DNA from: Acytostelium subglobosum LB1 | Taxonomy: Eukaryota > Evosea > Eumycetozoa > Acytosteliales > Acytosteliaceae | Reading direction: 5' to 3' | Length of the DNA stretch: 64,000 nt | Assembly (NCBI RefSeq): GCF_000787575.1 | Contig: NW_012236501.1 | Location: 95,671-159,670, forward strand | Part shown: positions 29,229-41,780 of the stretch, piece by piece | Layout: each line of letters opens with the position of its first letter | Numbering within the stretch: position 1 is the stretch's first letter | Program-made: the position numbers and the translations under genes | Notes under the pieces: model-generated | Databases searched by the model: none | The model's input: only the letters and a program-made list of their open reading frames with translations | Told to the model about the DNA's origin: nothing

Positions 29229-32200
29229 ATGATGTCAACAAATAACAACAACAATAACAAGTCAATCATAATACATTCTGTATTGATTGACTCTAAACTA
29301 TGTACAAAGATACTCAATCATGTTAGTTTGATACATTTAGCTACTCAGAGATCAGCGATCAAAGGCAGAGTGTTGCTCAACAATGGCGATCTCATCCAGA
29401 TGTTAAAACACAACGCAACTCAATACTTTATAGAGCATTACAACAGAGTATCAATGAACTATCCAGTCAACGACGTATTGTTGTTGTCCTCTATCCAATA
29501 CAATAATGAAGTTGCATTCAAACATCTCATCAACAACACCAACATGTCATTGAGTCCAGTTGATGAGGACCAAAATCATCATCCATATATCTTTGGTCTA
29601 ATCATCAGAACAGGCAGTATCCCAATGCTCGAGGCATTCATTCAGATGACTGGACATCGCACACTACCTAATATCTCTGAGTTGGCTTTGCTCGAGGCTA
29701 TGGACAAAGGGGATGAACAGTTTGTCCGTCTGATCCTTCAATATACATCCTCAGTGGACATCGAGGAGTTTGATCCCCAGTACGACGTCGGAAAGGTAGA
29801 AGCAGATATGACCCGACCCGGCATCAGTGTCAACGTGCTCCGTGTCATTCACGAGGAGTACAACATCGATCACAAGTACATACAGGTGTGGAAGCAGGCT
29901 TTGAGATATTCAGTTAACCACAACATTGTGGAGAGTGTCCGCTACATCATTGAGCACGAGTCATTACGCAATGTGGTTGGAGGCACTTCCAAAATGCTCG
30001 TGTCTTGCTGCGAGTTGGGTCACCTCGAGTCACTCCAAACAATCATGGCACATATGCCGGTGCCAAAGAAGTTCTGGTCATATGGAAACCCAGCCAAGCT
30101 TGCTGCCGAGAATGGCCATGCAAACATCCTGCGATACTTGGCACAACATCACCTCGACGAAGTCAATATTAATAATGAATTGCTCAGTACTGCGCTTCTC
30201 AACGGACATCTCAATGTGGCCAATGTCATCTTGGACGAGTTGACCAATATCCCAATACAAGAGATCTCAGTCCTTGGTATCAATTGGCGACTGATCTCTG
30301 ATCAACTCATCAATCGCCTGGCGAAACATCCTCGAGTCAATTTAGCCCATCAATCAGAATATCAGCCCGAGGCAAAGATGTCAGACTATGATTCAACACA
30401 GCACAGGTTCAGCTGGGCCATTCGCAACAATGATCTTCCGACTGCCAATGCGGTGATTGATCATTGCCGTCGCAATGAATTCAAGCTTGACAGTGACATT
30501 AGCTTTTGGTGCAAGTACATGTCACTGGAGATGGGCATGCTCATTGCTTCTTTGAGCAGTGATCTGTTCTACAAACTGAGACACGAGGAACTAGCTCGCA
30601 TCATTGAGTCGATCGGCAAACCAGATAGCTGTCTGACTGAGCAGGTGGTGGATAAGCTTATTGCCAACAAGATGGTCCAGATGGAGTCAAACGATGAAGA
30701 GGAATCCTCTCGTATCCTTGATTTGGCTGCTGGTGTGTCCCTCTCATTGATGAAGCTCGTTAAGAGGTCATTGGAAACACCAAGATACAATGCAGGCTGT
30801 TTGTTACAAGCGATCAAACAAGGATGCAATGATAGCATTATTTACCTCGCAAAGGCAAAGGGCGTCAATCAAGGTCTCAACATCGTTCAAGACATCCTTA
30901 AGGGAATCGAGACATGCTCACTGGAGACAGCCAAAGCAATCATTACCCACTATCCTCTGAGTATTACAAAGTGCATCACATCATCGGTGTCCAACCCCAA
31001 CCTTGCCGTGTTTGAATACCTGCTTGACTACAAATCAACCAACCATACAAGTCAACATCTTAAGGAGTTTGTCATACGGGCGATGCACAGGGACAAACCA
31101 CAAATACTACGATTGTTAATGGAGAAGAAGGAGGTGGAGATATGTCTTGAGCATATCGAGGAAGCAGCCAAACATAACTCATTCAACATGTTGGAGTACC
31201 TACTTGTGACATGGACTGCATCACCATTCAGTGCCAACAGAATGACACCATCACATCGATTACGCACTGTGAACACAGCACTCAACCATGGATATATCAA
31301 TGGATTCACAAGAGTCATTCATCTGTGCACCTCAATCATCAACGAGATAAATTCAAACAAGAAGAGGTATGTTATTGGAATATGGTCGTTTGATCGATTG
31401 ATCACAATCACTCACCCACTCACTCAATCAATCAATCAAACAGAAAGCAACCAGATGATCATTCACAATCAGAGGAGGAGTTCAACAAGATGGAGGTCAC
31501 GACACCATCATCATCACGGATGACATTGGCATTCCACATGGTGTTCAGAGACAGACGACTGGGCATGATCATCATGGGAATGATTAGTGAAATCTCCAAG
31601 ACGGTGGGTATCAAAGATCAATGGCGCATCAGTGGTAGAGCACTGCTGGAGATTGATACTTTGAAAGAGTACATAAAGTTTGGCGCAACTGAATGGTTCA
31701 TCAAGTCGTTCAACTCAATCTCCAGCATATATCCATTCAACACTCGATTACTTATGAGTGCAATCACACACGCACAATCATCAATCCTCAATGTCCTCCT
31801 CAACAACACCAACATGACAATGATTGATTACAAGGACAACACTCGATCCCTGCTCAGTACCCTCATCAGTACAGCACAACACTCACATCCTGCTAGTTGG
31901 GACCAATCATTTGACACACTCAGGTCAATCACATGTCGACAAAAGATCCCGCTCGTGGCGGACAACCTTCTAACTTTGATATCGAATCCTGCATTCCTCC
32001 TCAAGCTTCTCAGCTCCATCCAACTAATTGGCCACTCTATACGATCTTGTCCTCAATATGTAGATATGAAGGATCCTAATGCATTGGAGTTGACCAAGAT
32101 ATTCAGAGACCATGGTCTCTTGAATCATCACCAGCTGAGTATAGTACTCCAGAAAGCCGTCTTGCACAACAACACTCAGTTGATCGAATATCTCATCGAT

Positions 32201-33721
32201 ATCGAAGGACGGTATTCAGATGGTCTACTCGGTTATTGTGGCGATCACAACTTGAAGTTACTCGACTGGGTACTTGACAACCTAAGGACCAGGACTGAGG
32301 ATGTACTTAATGGATACTACGACGTTGTGGAGAGAGGGCAATTACAAACGGCGAAGAGGATCTACGAGTTCACGGCCAAGCATATCGTTGAGGAAATCGA
32401 CAAGATGGGTCTTTACAAAACTGCCGATGATCCATTGAGAGATGGTCATTTGGAGTTGGCATGCTACATCCTTGGACTACCATACGTAGAGAGGAGCGAA
32501 GAAGATAGAGAGGATGATGAGTTTTGTATACGGGAGGTCCATCAATCGATACTGTCAGTTGACTTGTTGGAGAAGGTCATGGCGCACCCAGAGTTGAGAT
32601 GCACATTCGATTACGTGTTGGCAAGCGCGATACTCACTGGCAAGAAGGATGTGATCGACATGATGATGGCCAACAAGACAGGTGTGTTCCAGAACAACTA
32701 TCATTATGCACTTGGTGCCGCTGCCACCGTTGGTAATGTGGACATTGCAACAATCATCATAGACAAGCACTATCATCATTGTTTCCCAATCCAGTACTTG
32801 AACAAAGATGGAAAGTTTGATAATTACGACAAGAACAGCGATGGTGATCGATACAGCAACGATGACACCAAAGAATCTATCAACAATTGGTCAAGAATAC
32901 ATCCTGATGTTGCTCAAGTGATCGTTCAACAGTTTGGAACATATAGGTTGCCTGTCAGCTATGATCGCCTGAAGCTTATCATTGGATCGCTTGGTGTCAA
33001 GAACAGTCAGACCACTCAAGAGTTTGTTCGTGCTGCTGTCAAAGGTTGGCTTGCCAATCGCCAAGAGAACAACTACAAAGATAACGTGGAGTTGTTGAAG
33101 TATGCCGCTCAGCAATCATTCCAAACATTCGAGATGGTGGACCAAGAACTGGAGCATGAACTATCTGCCAAAGGCGTGTGTGCAGTAATCAGAATATTCG
33201 AATCCAAGAACGATGTTGAGGCCATCCAGTACGTACTAGACTATGCCAATGATGAAAGAGGTAGGATGTTGGATATATTCCCATACATCAGAGATGATCC
33301 AAATTGGCTCAAGAGTCCAGATGTCCTGGCCATTCTGTTGGAGTATGATGCGATACCCGAGAATCGTTCACAGTCTACCATGGTTAAATTGATGGACGTT
33401 GCATGTGAGAATGGGCGTTTGGACATGATACAATATATCGACCAACGATTCAACAACAACAACATAATGGAGAAGAAAAGATATCTAATCGTCCCCTCTG
33501 TATACTCAATGATTGTGGCGGCAGGACTTAATCATCACCAGGTACTCAACTATCTCTTCTGTGATGAACATTCATCATATTGCAAAGTGATGATCAAACA
33601 TCCAACTCACTTCATTCGAGTTCTCAAGAGAGTTCAATATCAAGCATTCATCAGAGGAAACATGAAAGTGATCCGAATGACTGCTGAGCGTATCAATCAT
33701 CTCCTAAACATTACAATCTAA
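29229..33721 (+). CDS. Ankyrin-like A/B fusion protein, gene 2 (intact)
   Basis: Two exons, 29229-31366 and 31444-33721, give 1,471 residues. The A half starts with an F-box-like segment (VLIDSKLCTKILNHV), then GRVLLNNGDL, ATQYFIEHYNRV and NNTNMSL, followed by degenerate ankyrin-like repeats (ENGHANILRYLAQHH, NGHLNVANVILDEL). The B half repeats the scheme: FHMVFRDRRLGMIIMGMI, ISGRALLE, ATEWFIKSFNSISSIYPFN, NNTNMTM, then more repeats. The intron (77 bp, CAATCAATC-rich) sits between KK and RKQPDDH at the junction of the halves, with the frame kept. This is the only complete plus-strand copy without an obvious break. The function is unknown; ankyrin-type scaffolds bind other proteins. Probably cytosolic, with no signal peptide or membrane segment. 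Confidence 0.8.
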
Positions 33722-33722
33722 T

Positions 33723-33786
33723 AAAACCCTTACCCTACCCTTACCCTACCCTTACCCTACCCTTACCCTTGTCCTAACCCTAACCA
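33723..33786. repeat. Telomere-like CCCTTACCCTA tract between convergent genes
   Basis: About six CCCTTAC/CCCTAC units ending CCTAACCCTAACC, located between the stop of the ankyrin-like gene 2 and the stop of the minus-strand TPR gene. On the minus strand it reads as TTAGGG-like repeats. It could be an interstitial telomeric repeat or simply 3'-flank low complexity. Confidence 0.85.
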
Positions 33787-33807
33787 ATAATGTAGCGAGG
33801 AATATAT

Positions 33808-36800
33808 TTATTGTGCAGCTTGTACAGGCTTTGCTATTTGAAGTAGCTCCAGTTGGACTGTTTGGAAAAGGTCTTTCATCTCATCGGACATTTGAGGAGT
33901 GGCTTCGATGGAGCACTCAGCATATCCATGTATGGCGAACATCAATCGATATACATTGCTTAAATAGTAGTGAGTTATTGTTGGTGGTGCAGTTGACTTT
34001 GCCAATTCCACAAGGACAGGCGCAATAATATCGATCCATTGCTTGGACCTAGCCATGGCTTGTTCGCACGTCTCCATTACTTCAAAATTCTGTTTGTCGA
34101 ATGGAATATTCACCTGTTGCGACTTCAAATAGGCATCAATCTCGCCCTTTGTGTCTAACTTGTGTATCCTTTCGACTCTTTCAATGCCCAGGAATCTAGC
34201 GATTGTCAAAAAGTAGATGACAAGCTCCGCCTTGCCTTGCTGTCGGAACATCTCCTCCTTTGCCGGCTGACCAAGAGCAAACACATCCTGGTAGACGTCA
34301 ATGGCCTCCCTGAACCTGCTTAGCCAAGTCAGAATGACAAACTCGGGATGCTTGAATGGCTGGCGCTCAGCAGCCGTGGTGTACACCTTGTAGATGTCCT
34401 GGTAGAGGTAGTCCAACGCCTCTTGGAATATGGGCGGCCTGCGCCAGTTCCACATTGAGAGCAATTTCCTGTGCATGATGAATAGTGAAGTGTTCTTGTG
34501 GCACGTACTGGCTAGGAAGCTGGGCAACGTGATCATGTCGTCGTACCGTTTGAGATTGTGTAGCAGAGTCACAATCAGTCCCGCTGCGACTGACCTCAGT
34601 TCATTGACAATCTTGTCAAAGTCGTCTTCGCCTTGGAGAGCCGGCCTGGCAAAAGACATTGCGCTGCGTAGGTGGCGGATGGCATCCGTAGAGCGCTCTG
34701 GCACTGTCGAGTAGACCTTGCCCAGGAAAGTGTGTACCATCACGACAAGATAGTAGACGTTCACTTGGGCGAACTTGTTCTCGGACATCAATGACTTCAA
34801 TGCAATGGCATTGGACTCGTTAACAAAGTCCAGTGTGATCAGGTACTCGGGTTGTTTCGTTGTGTTGGGGGTACCCTCCGGTTGTATACCGAGTGTACCT
34901 TGTGCGCCAGACTTGATTGAGAGATCGACCTCTTTGAGCGCGATGTGGATGTTGGTGATGAGATCGTAGGCCTGTTTGATTGGCATCGATGGGTTCTGGC
35001 TATTATTGCTCACAAACTCCTTTAGATCATCCAACAGATTCTTTATCTCTATGCTGAAGATTGCTTCCTGGATCATACGATTATGCACTGATGTTGATGC
35101 TGGAGACTCAAATCCGAGATCGTATATTGATTGATAGACCTCTTGTGCTCTCTTTCGATCACCGCGCAGTTCAATACATTGAGCCAAAGTGATACGTGCG
35201 TGAACAGAGTCGGGGTAGGCGGGCAGCACTCTGGTGGTGATGTGTTGCTCGGCTTCATCGAGCATGTTTGTTCCACGATAGACGATCGCCAGTGAATGAA
35301 GTGCCTCCTTGTGTGTAGGGTTGGTTGCCAACAATGTCAGCAATATATCGATGGACTGCTCGTTATGGTTCTGACTGACAATGATACATGCCAGCAGTAC
35401 CTGGCCATACTCCCTCTCAGCCATATCCCTGTAGCGATCCAACTTGAGTGCCCTGTCCACAAAGTCCATGATATCTTTGTTGACTCTTCGGTGTGTGATT
35501 GTAATCAAGTATGCATGAACGAGGTAACCAATGCTGTACTCTGGGTTCGCATCGATCGCCTGCTTGGTCATCTTCAAACCAGACTCTGGAGTGAACTCAT
35601 CGTCCCACCGCAAATAAGAGGTGAGCGTATTCAAGATATTGTCAATCGATGGCTGATGCCCTAGGGTGTCCCATTTCACCTTGGCAAATGGTGCCCAATG
35701 ATCGAAGCGCTGCGCCAATGGATTGAACTTCTGATCGAGTAGACAGATGACCAGTGAGTTGTGGACCGACACGAAGGGGAATGGTGGAGCCTTTTGGTCA
35801 TAGGGCACGGCGGTCGCCTTTCTCAGCAGGTCATACATGTATCGTACGTCAGCCAACGCGGACGATTGATTGACGGCAGTGTAGGCATCCAGTTGGACGA
35901 GCATCCATTCGCATCTCTGATTGACCATCTTTGCGTCACCGATGGGATCCGCACTCATTGGTGCCTGTCGCAAGATTTTGTTGGAGTGTCCACCAGGCAG
36001 CCATTCGACAAACTTCACAAAGTCCTTGTGATACAACTCGCCTGATTGCTTAATCATCAGTTTGATCAAAATTATATAGTTCAATACGAATAGAACATTC
36101 ATGATATCAAAGTGTGACGTCCCCTTTTCAAGGTTCTCAAGGTATGCTCTGGCGTCATCAATTGTCATTGTCTCCATTGTGGCCACCAACTTGCCAAGTC
36201 TTGCCTTTGTAAATATTGGATCATCTTTCTAAATATCATGTCAATGTTTGATTGATTGATTGATTGTATGTGAGTGATTGAGTGATGGGAGTGATGGAGT
36301 GGCCACTCAAACATACCAACTTGTCAAACAATGTCTCATTTGATTCAATGTCTGAGATGAGGTCGTGCAACTCCTTGGAGCCGTGAGGGAATTTGTCGAG
36401 AAGGAGGGTTCGGAGTTGGACGCCAAAGTCACCCTCTGGGTTGATATGCATCAGGTCGAGCATTCTCTGTATACAGGTGTCTGGTGACAATATTTCATGG
36501 AGCATTATACGTCGAAGCAACGTCTGGTACAATATTTTGCTGTATTCACTCTGATCGTACTCCTCCATATTGGGATATGCATCCAGTATGATGTCATAGA
36601 TGTCGGCGAGTAGCTGTGGTGTCTGCACATTCCTCTTCTCTAGATCATTGCTCAGACTGACGCACAGTGGCAAAGGGTCCCAGTCCTGATGGCGTTCCAT
36701 GGCCGCCCTGATCGTCTCGATGCCCAGGGGTATGTTGCTGTCGTTGGTGAGATACAGGTCGATCAGGAAGTGGTAGTAGTGTATAGGTTGGTTTGGCTCG

Positions 36801-37558
36801 ATGGCAAAGACTGACTCGAGTAGCTTGGTGGCCGCATCGTTCTGGCCCAGCATGCTGAGCGACTTGGCGATGCTGACCTGGACGTGCTGCAGGATGTCCT
36901 TGAACTTGGGGTCGTTGTCCGACTCTTGCGCAAACAACATGACGTAGGTGCGACAGTTGGTGAATGAGCTCAGGGCCTTGTCGGGCTGGCCCATCATGAG
37001 ATAGGCGTGGCCCTGAACATTGTATGATTCAATGTGTGATGGCACCATTTGAATGATGCGTTGAGTGATTGACACAATCTCATCATACTGCTCGGCATGA
37101 GATGCCAACTCTGCCTGTTGTATCAATGACTCTAATTTCTCCATCTGTTGTTGTGTGAGTTGTACGTTGAGTGGATTGCCACCGCTAACACCGCTGCCAC
37201 CATTGTTCCCTCCTCCTCCTATACCTCCAAAGTATCTTTTGGCTGTTGTTGTAGTAATACGTGTATTGTTTGAGCCAAATAGTACAGTAGTGGAGGATGA
37301 TATGTTGTTGTTGTTGTTGTTGAGTTTGTTATTGCGACTCAATGATGATGCTGTTATGGATGTTGTTGAATGTGGAGTAGGAGGTGATAAATTGAAGAAT
37401 CTACGTAGGCTGTCATGTGATGATGAATGTGATAATGCTGCTGTCGATGATGTCGATGATGTTGTTGTACAACCATGTATCAGCAGACTTGAGTGATGCT
37501 GTGATTGAGAGTGAAGCTGTCTCAAAGACTGTTTAAAAAGACTGATCAATCTATTCAT
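33808..37558 (-). CDS. Large TPR-repeat protein with mitochondrial-type N-terminus
   Basis: Two exons, 37558-36317 and 36228-33808, joined across an 88-bp intron (36229-36316) in phase 0, give 1,220 residues. The N-terminus (MNRLISLFKQSLRQLHSQS, later RRFF and KRYFGG) is basic and free of acidic residues, as in mitochondrial presequences. Ser/Thr/Asn tracts follow, then TPR units (SYNVQGHAYLMMGQPDKALSSF; EALHSLAIVYRGTNMLDEAEQHI; ARITLAQCIELRGDRKRAQEVYQS) across most of the length. TPRs form superhelical scaffolds for protein binding. I do not recognise a specific orthologue. The start at 37558 is preferred over an in-frame ATG 17 codons upstream, where the sequence is CAAT-rich leader. Confidence 0.75.
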
Positions 37559-38121
37559 TGTTTGTTTGTTTGATTGATTGATCGAATGATGTGTTAACTC
37601 TCTATTCAACCATCACCCCTTAAGTAAGTTGTCTATAATACAATGATCATAAACAATGTTAATAACTTAACTGTTGTTGTAAAGGTCATCATGACGTCGT
37701 AGTTCACAAAACAGAAATTAATTATATAAAAATATCTACTTGTGTGTGATTGTGAGGTCTAGGGTTGTCTGGAAGTCTCATCATAATAAATAAATTAATA
37801 TTAAACATAATAATAATAATAATAATTTTAATATATAATTTATTGTTTAATTGAAAGGAAATCAATTGATTTGTTCAAACAAAGACAACAAAATATTATC
37901 TTTTATTGGGATTAAATGAAATTTCAAATTCAAATTTAAATATCAGGTGACCGTTTGAAAAAGATGGCGCGCAACAGTGTGTTTTTGTTGGGGTGATTGT
38001 GTCTTTCCAAATAATCATGTGACTGTCTGTATCTGTCTCTCAGTTAATAATTACATCCTTATAACACATTACAAGTAATAATAATAATAATAAACTATTA
38101 TAACTTTACCAAAATAATAAA
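37559..38121. promoter_or_regulatory. Shared head-to-head intergenic region
   Basis: About 560 bp between the divergent TPR and coiled-coil genes. AT-rich with (AAT)n runs at about 37805-37825 and 38075-38095. No distinct promoter element can be assigned, but it must hold the control regions of both genes. Confidence 0.5.
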
Positions 38122-39596
38122 ATGAGATTAGCTAAAGTTGATAATGTCAACAACATCACTCAACTAAAGTATGTGGACAATGATGACATGATGACACTCA
38201 TTCATTCATACAATACTAACAATTTATTGTTTGTACATAATATATTATTAGGAAGCCATTGGTTTCATCATCGATGACTGCTTCAAAGTCTGCGACAACA
38301 ACAACACAATCATCAACAGCTGTCAACAACAACAACAAGGTGCCAAAGAAGCCATCACCAATCAAGAATGCTGTTCGCAAGTCTACATCAAACAACAACA
38401 ACATAGATACAACAACAATATTCTTTAAGGATATTGAGTCTCTAAAGAAGGATGGCAATGCTCAGAAGGGCAAGGAGGTCAAATCCCTCGCCTCCTACTA
38501 CGAGAACCTCAACTCATCCTCAAACAAGATCGCCATCGCTAAGAAGAAGTCAATCATCCCCACCACCAAACCAACAACCACTACAACCTCAACAACAACC
38601 ACGACCAAGTCCACTGCCACTGTTGTGCCAACAGCAACAACAAAGAAGATTGAGACGACTCAGCCAACACAAGTACAAACACAAACACAGAGGCCAGCAA
38701 CTCCACAACCTCCCTCAAGATTGAACGAGAGCTCGGGAGTGCCAGAGGTCATAGAGGTGATGCGCGAGACTGTGGACATCTACCGCAACAAGATCGTGGA
38801 GCTGGAGAAGCGCTTGGAGGCTGAGGCCGCCGCCACGAGATCACTCAAGCAGGAGATGTTGTTGATGAATGAGCAGCACACGTACGAGGTGGAGCGCCTG
38901 CACCACGCCGTCGACATCAAGGACGACGAGATGGCCAAGCTGCGCGAGCAGATGGAGACCAACAACTACTCGATGCTGGACGTCGACCAGCTGACCGAGA
39001 ACCTCGACGAGAAGAACGAGCGCACCCAGGAGCTGGAGCAAGAGCTGCTCGAGGCCGACGAGCTGTGCTACGAGCTGCGCAGGGAGAAGCAGAACAACCT
39101 CGAACTGATTGGTCAGTACAGAACTGAGTTGCTCGACTGCCAGACCCTGGTGGCCTACTACCAAGACGAGCTCGGAAAGAAGTCCGCCGAGAACAACGAG
39201 CTGCATCGCAAGACCCAGCAACAAGCCGAGGAGATCAAGGCCTACAAGCACAAGATTCAATCATTCCTCGAGTTGCTCGAGACTCAACAAGACCTTAAGC
39301 AGCAGCAGCAACAAGTGCAGCAAGTACAACAGGCCAAGACACCATCAAAGAAGGAGAACAGCTCAACACTGTCCAACAAGGTACATACACCAGTGTCTGC
39401 CACCAAGAAGAAGAAGTCAGCGTCATCATCGACATCTTTGTCTTCGTCCCAGCTCATTGGCAGCGGCTCCGTCAACAGCAGTTTGTCCTCATCAATGTCC
39501 GAGAGAAGTATTCACGTGTTCAAGTCTCCAATGTCAAGGGCCAAGACACCAAAGAAGGTGATCAGCTCACCAAGATCCATGGTTGACTACATCTAA
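38122..39596 (+). CDS. Coiled-coil protein with Ser/Thr-rich ends
   Basis: A short first exon 38122-38168 (MRLAKVDNVNNITQL) is spliced across 38169-38251 to 38252-39596, giving 463 residues in frame. The middle (about residues 165-360) is a continuous coiled coil rich in Glu, Lys and Leu (VIEVMRETVDIYRNKIVELEKRLEAE... up to QSFLELLETQQ). It has Thr/Ser/Pro-rich low complexity on both sides and a basic SP-rich end (FKSPMSRAKTPKK), a pattern common in phosphorylated cytoskeletal or centrosomal proteins. No specific family recognised. GC content rises sharply across the coiled coil. Confidence 0.75.
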
Positions 39597-39773
39597 GGAC
39601 GTGTCGGCTGCCTTATGTATTATCCATCAAGTTAGGATTGGAAGGGAATATATAGTCTGTATTCTCAATCAATCATCCACGACCATCCATTCATTCAATC
39701 AATCAATCATTCAATCAATATGTATAACTTATTAAACAGATGTCTGTCCATCCAAGTCCATCCAACGTCCATT

Positions 39774-41367
39774 CTATTCTTTATGATCACCTTCGAGCAT
39801 CGCACTTGTGAACTTGATGATGTTGTTTGATTCGTCGATCTCCTCTGTCTCTCCAAGCTATAGTAGTCGCGGAACAAGAATGTTAATGAATGATAGAATG
39901 AATGCTCTTCCACTTCACTTACTCTCTGTCCATTGACGCCCTCGGCGTATAGATAGTGTTTCTCGAGGTCTGGATGAATGAAGCCGGCCAGCTCTCTGAC
40001 TTGTGTACCACGGGACACGAGCATGCAGTCTCGCAGGACAGAGCCGCCAGCTTTGTCACAAGACAGGGACTTGAGGTTCTTGACAGGGTACACGGGGAGG
40101 AAGCGCTTGAGCTCCACGGCAGTCTTGATCGCTTCTTGTATGCCTGTTGAACCATAACGGAATAGGACGAGGTCTCGCAGCTTGTCCAGACGAGACAGCA
40201 GCTTCTCGTCACATTGCTTGAGATTGGTGTTGGTGTCGTTTGTGGCAAAGTTGTCGTCGCCCTCACGATACTCGATGTAGCTCTGTGTGCGCATCTTGCG
40301 CAAGAAGATCTCGGCCAGAGCACTGGTTGGCACCATCTTCATGTCTGGATACTTCATGCATATCTTGTTGATGTTGGCGTCTGACGTTGACACGTCCACC
40401 TTGTTCAACACCAACACCATTGGGAATCTGACCTCCAAGAATGCGTCGACCAACTGATGAACAGTCTCCTGATCCCATGTATCCAGTTCAATAGGCTCAC
40501 GTGCGCCCATCTTTGCCAGCGACTCTTGAACAAGCCTCAGTCTAGTACCATATCCACTCAACTTCTTATGTAATATTGTTTCAGCGAGTGACTCTACATG
40601 ATTGATTGATTGATTGAGCGATTGAGTGAGTGAGCGAGTGAGCGAGTGTGATTGATCGCATTGACATACTTGTAGTCTTTTGCTTCCTGACAATGTTGGT
40701 CCATCTCTTCCAAAGGTTGTTGTAGATCCATGAGTGTATCTCATCTTTGAGCCATTGTACATCGTTGATTGGGTCGTAGCCTGTGGTCTCCTCACCCTTC
40801 TCATTGGTGTTGCCTGATACGTCGACAACATGTAGTAGTACATGTGCATGTCTGAGGTCGTCGAGGAATTGATTGCCTAGACCCTTGCCCTCAGATGCAC
40901 CCGGTACCAGACCAGCCACGTCCAACATCTTTACAGGTATATATCTTGTTCCGTTCTGACAACGACCATAACGAGGCTGACACAGATTAGTCTTTTCATA
41001 CTTTAGACAAGGACACTGTGTAGGATAGTACGTCACTCCATAGTTTGGCTCAATCGTTGTGAATGGGTAGTTGCCTGAGTTTGATTGATTGATTGATTGA
41101 TTGATTGATCGTTCAAGTGAGTCAGTCAAGAGTGGTCCATCATCTGTCGCAGTTCTTTCAGATGTGTTGTTGTTCATGTCATACCAACTTTAGCATTTGA
41201 GTCTGTAGCTGCATTAAGGAATGAACTCTGTTGTATATGAGGGAGGGAGTGAGTGAAACAGTCAAACACCGTGTTGAACAAGATCATCATCATATGTGCA
41301 CACCTAGATTACGAACCTTTCCTGCCGATGGTTTACCAACACAACCTATAACAAGCTCGGTGCTCAT
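39774..41367 (-). CDS. YchF/Obg-like GTPase (YGR210C-type), five exons
   Basis: Exons 41367-41317, 41227-41185, 41074-40670, 40593-39923 and 39857-39774 give 417 residues, and every junction keeps frame. The G1 loop is GKPSAGK, interrupted by intron 1, continuing SSFLNAAT. G3 is DVAGLVPGASEGKG and G4 is NKVD. The insert CPCLKYEKTNLCQPRYGRC and YPFTTIEPNYGVTYY are as in the fungal/archaeal-type YGR210C subgroup. The C-terminal part ends in a TGS-like domain (VNGQRLGETEEIDESNN). Members are translation-associated nucleotide hydrolases that bind ribosomes. Introns 3 and 2 contain (GATT)n on the plus strand. Confidence 0.85.
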
Positions 41368-41780
41368 CTTATCTCTTTACTTTGTAGCGAAATGACTTGG
41401 AATTGTCAAAAGTCTTCTCTTTTTTCAAACCAAGACGGTGAGGGCAAGGGTAGGGTAGGGTAAGGGTAAGGGGGTTCGGATTGAGTTACCCGAAGAGTCA
41501 TCTGATCTTTGCATCGATCGCTACAACAAAATGATCACTCAACCAAACATAACATATGAATAGCATCATGTAACCATGATCTCCATAAATGTCTGAAACT
41601 CAACTTATTCAACAAACAAAGTTTGGTAAACTTCAATGTAGTAGTCAATGATTTGTAACCTGATGCTGCTATGTTGTAGCCGATCAAACATGTTGTATCT
41701 ATATATATATATATATATATATATAATGATATCATAGTTACTTCAAAGTATAATCAATATATACAGATACTACTACATCA
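41368..41780. other. Divergent intergenic region with telomere-like and TA repeats
   Basis: Between the GTPase gene and the secreted-protein gene. It contains a GGGTAGGGTAAGGGTAAGGG tract (about 41446-41471) and a (TA)n tract (about 41698-41724). No gene seen. It probably carries promoters for both neighbours. Confidence 0.6.

Noticed and set aside
33723-33786. Chromosome end
   Set aside because: Ordinary genes continue for 30 kb on both sides, so the tract is interstitial.
33808-36189. TPR gene as NatB auxiliary subunit (NAA25)
   Set aside because: Only generic TPR features are shared; specific motifs could not be recognised, and the extra mitochondrial-type exon argues against it.
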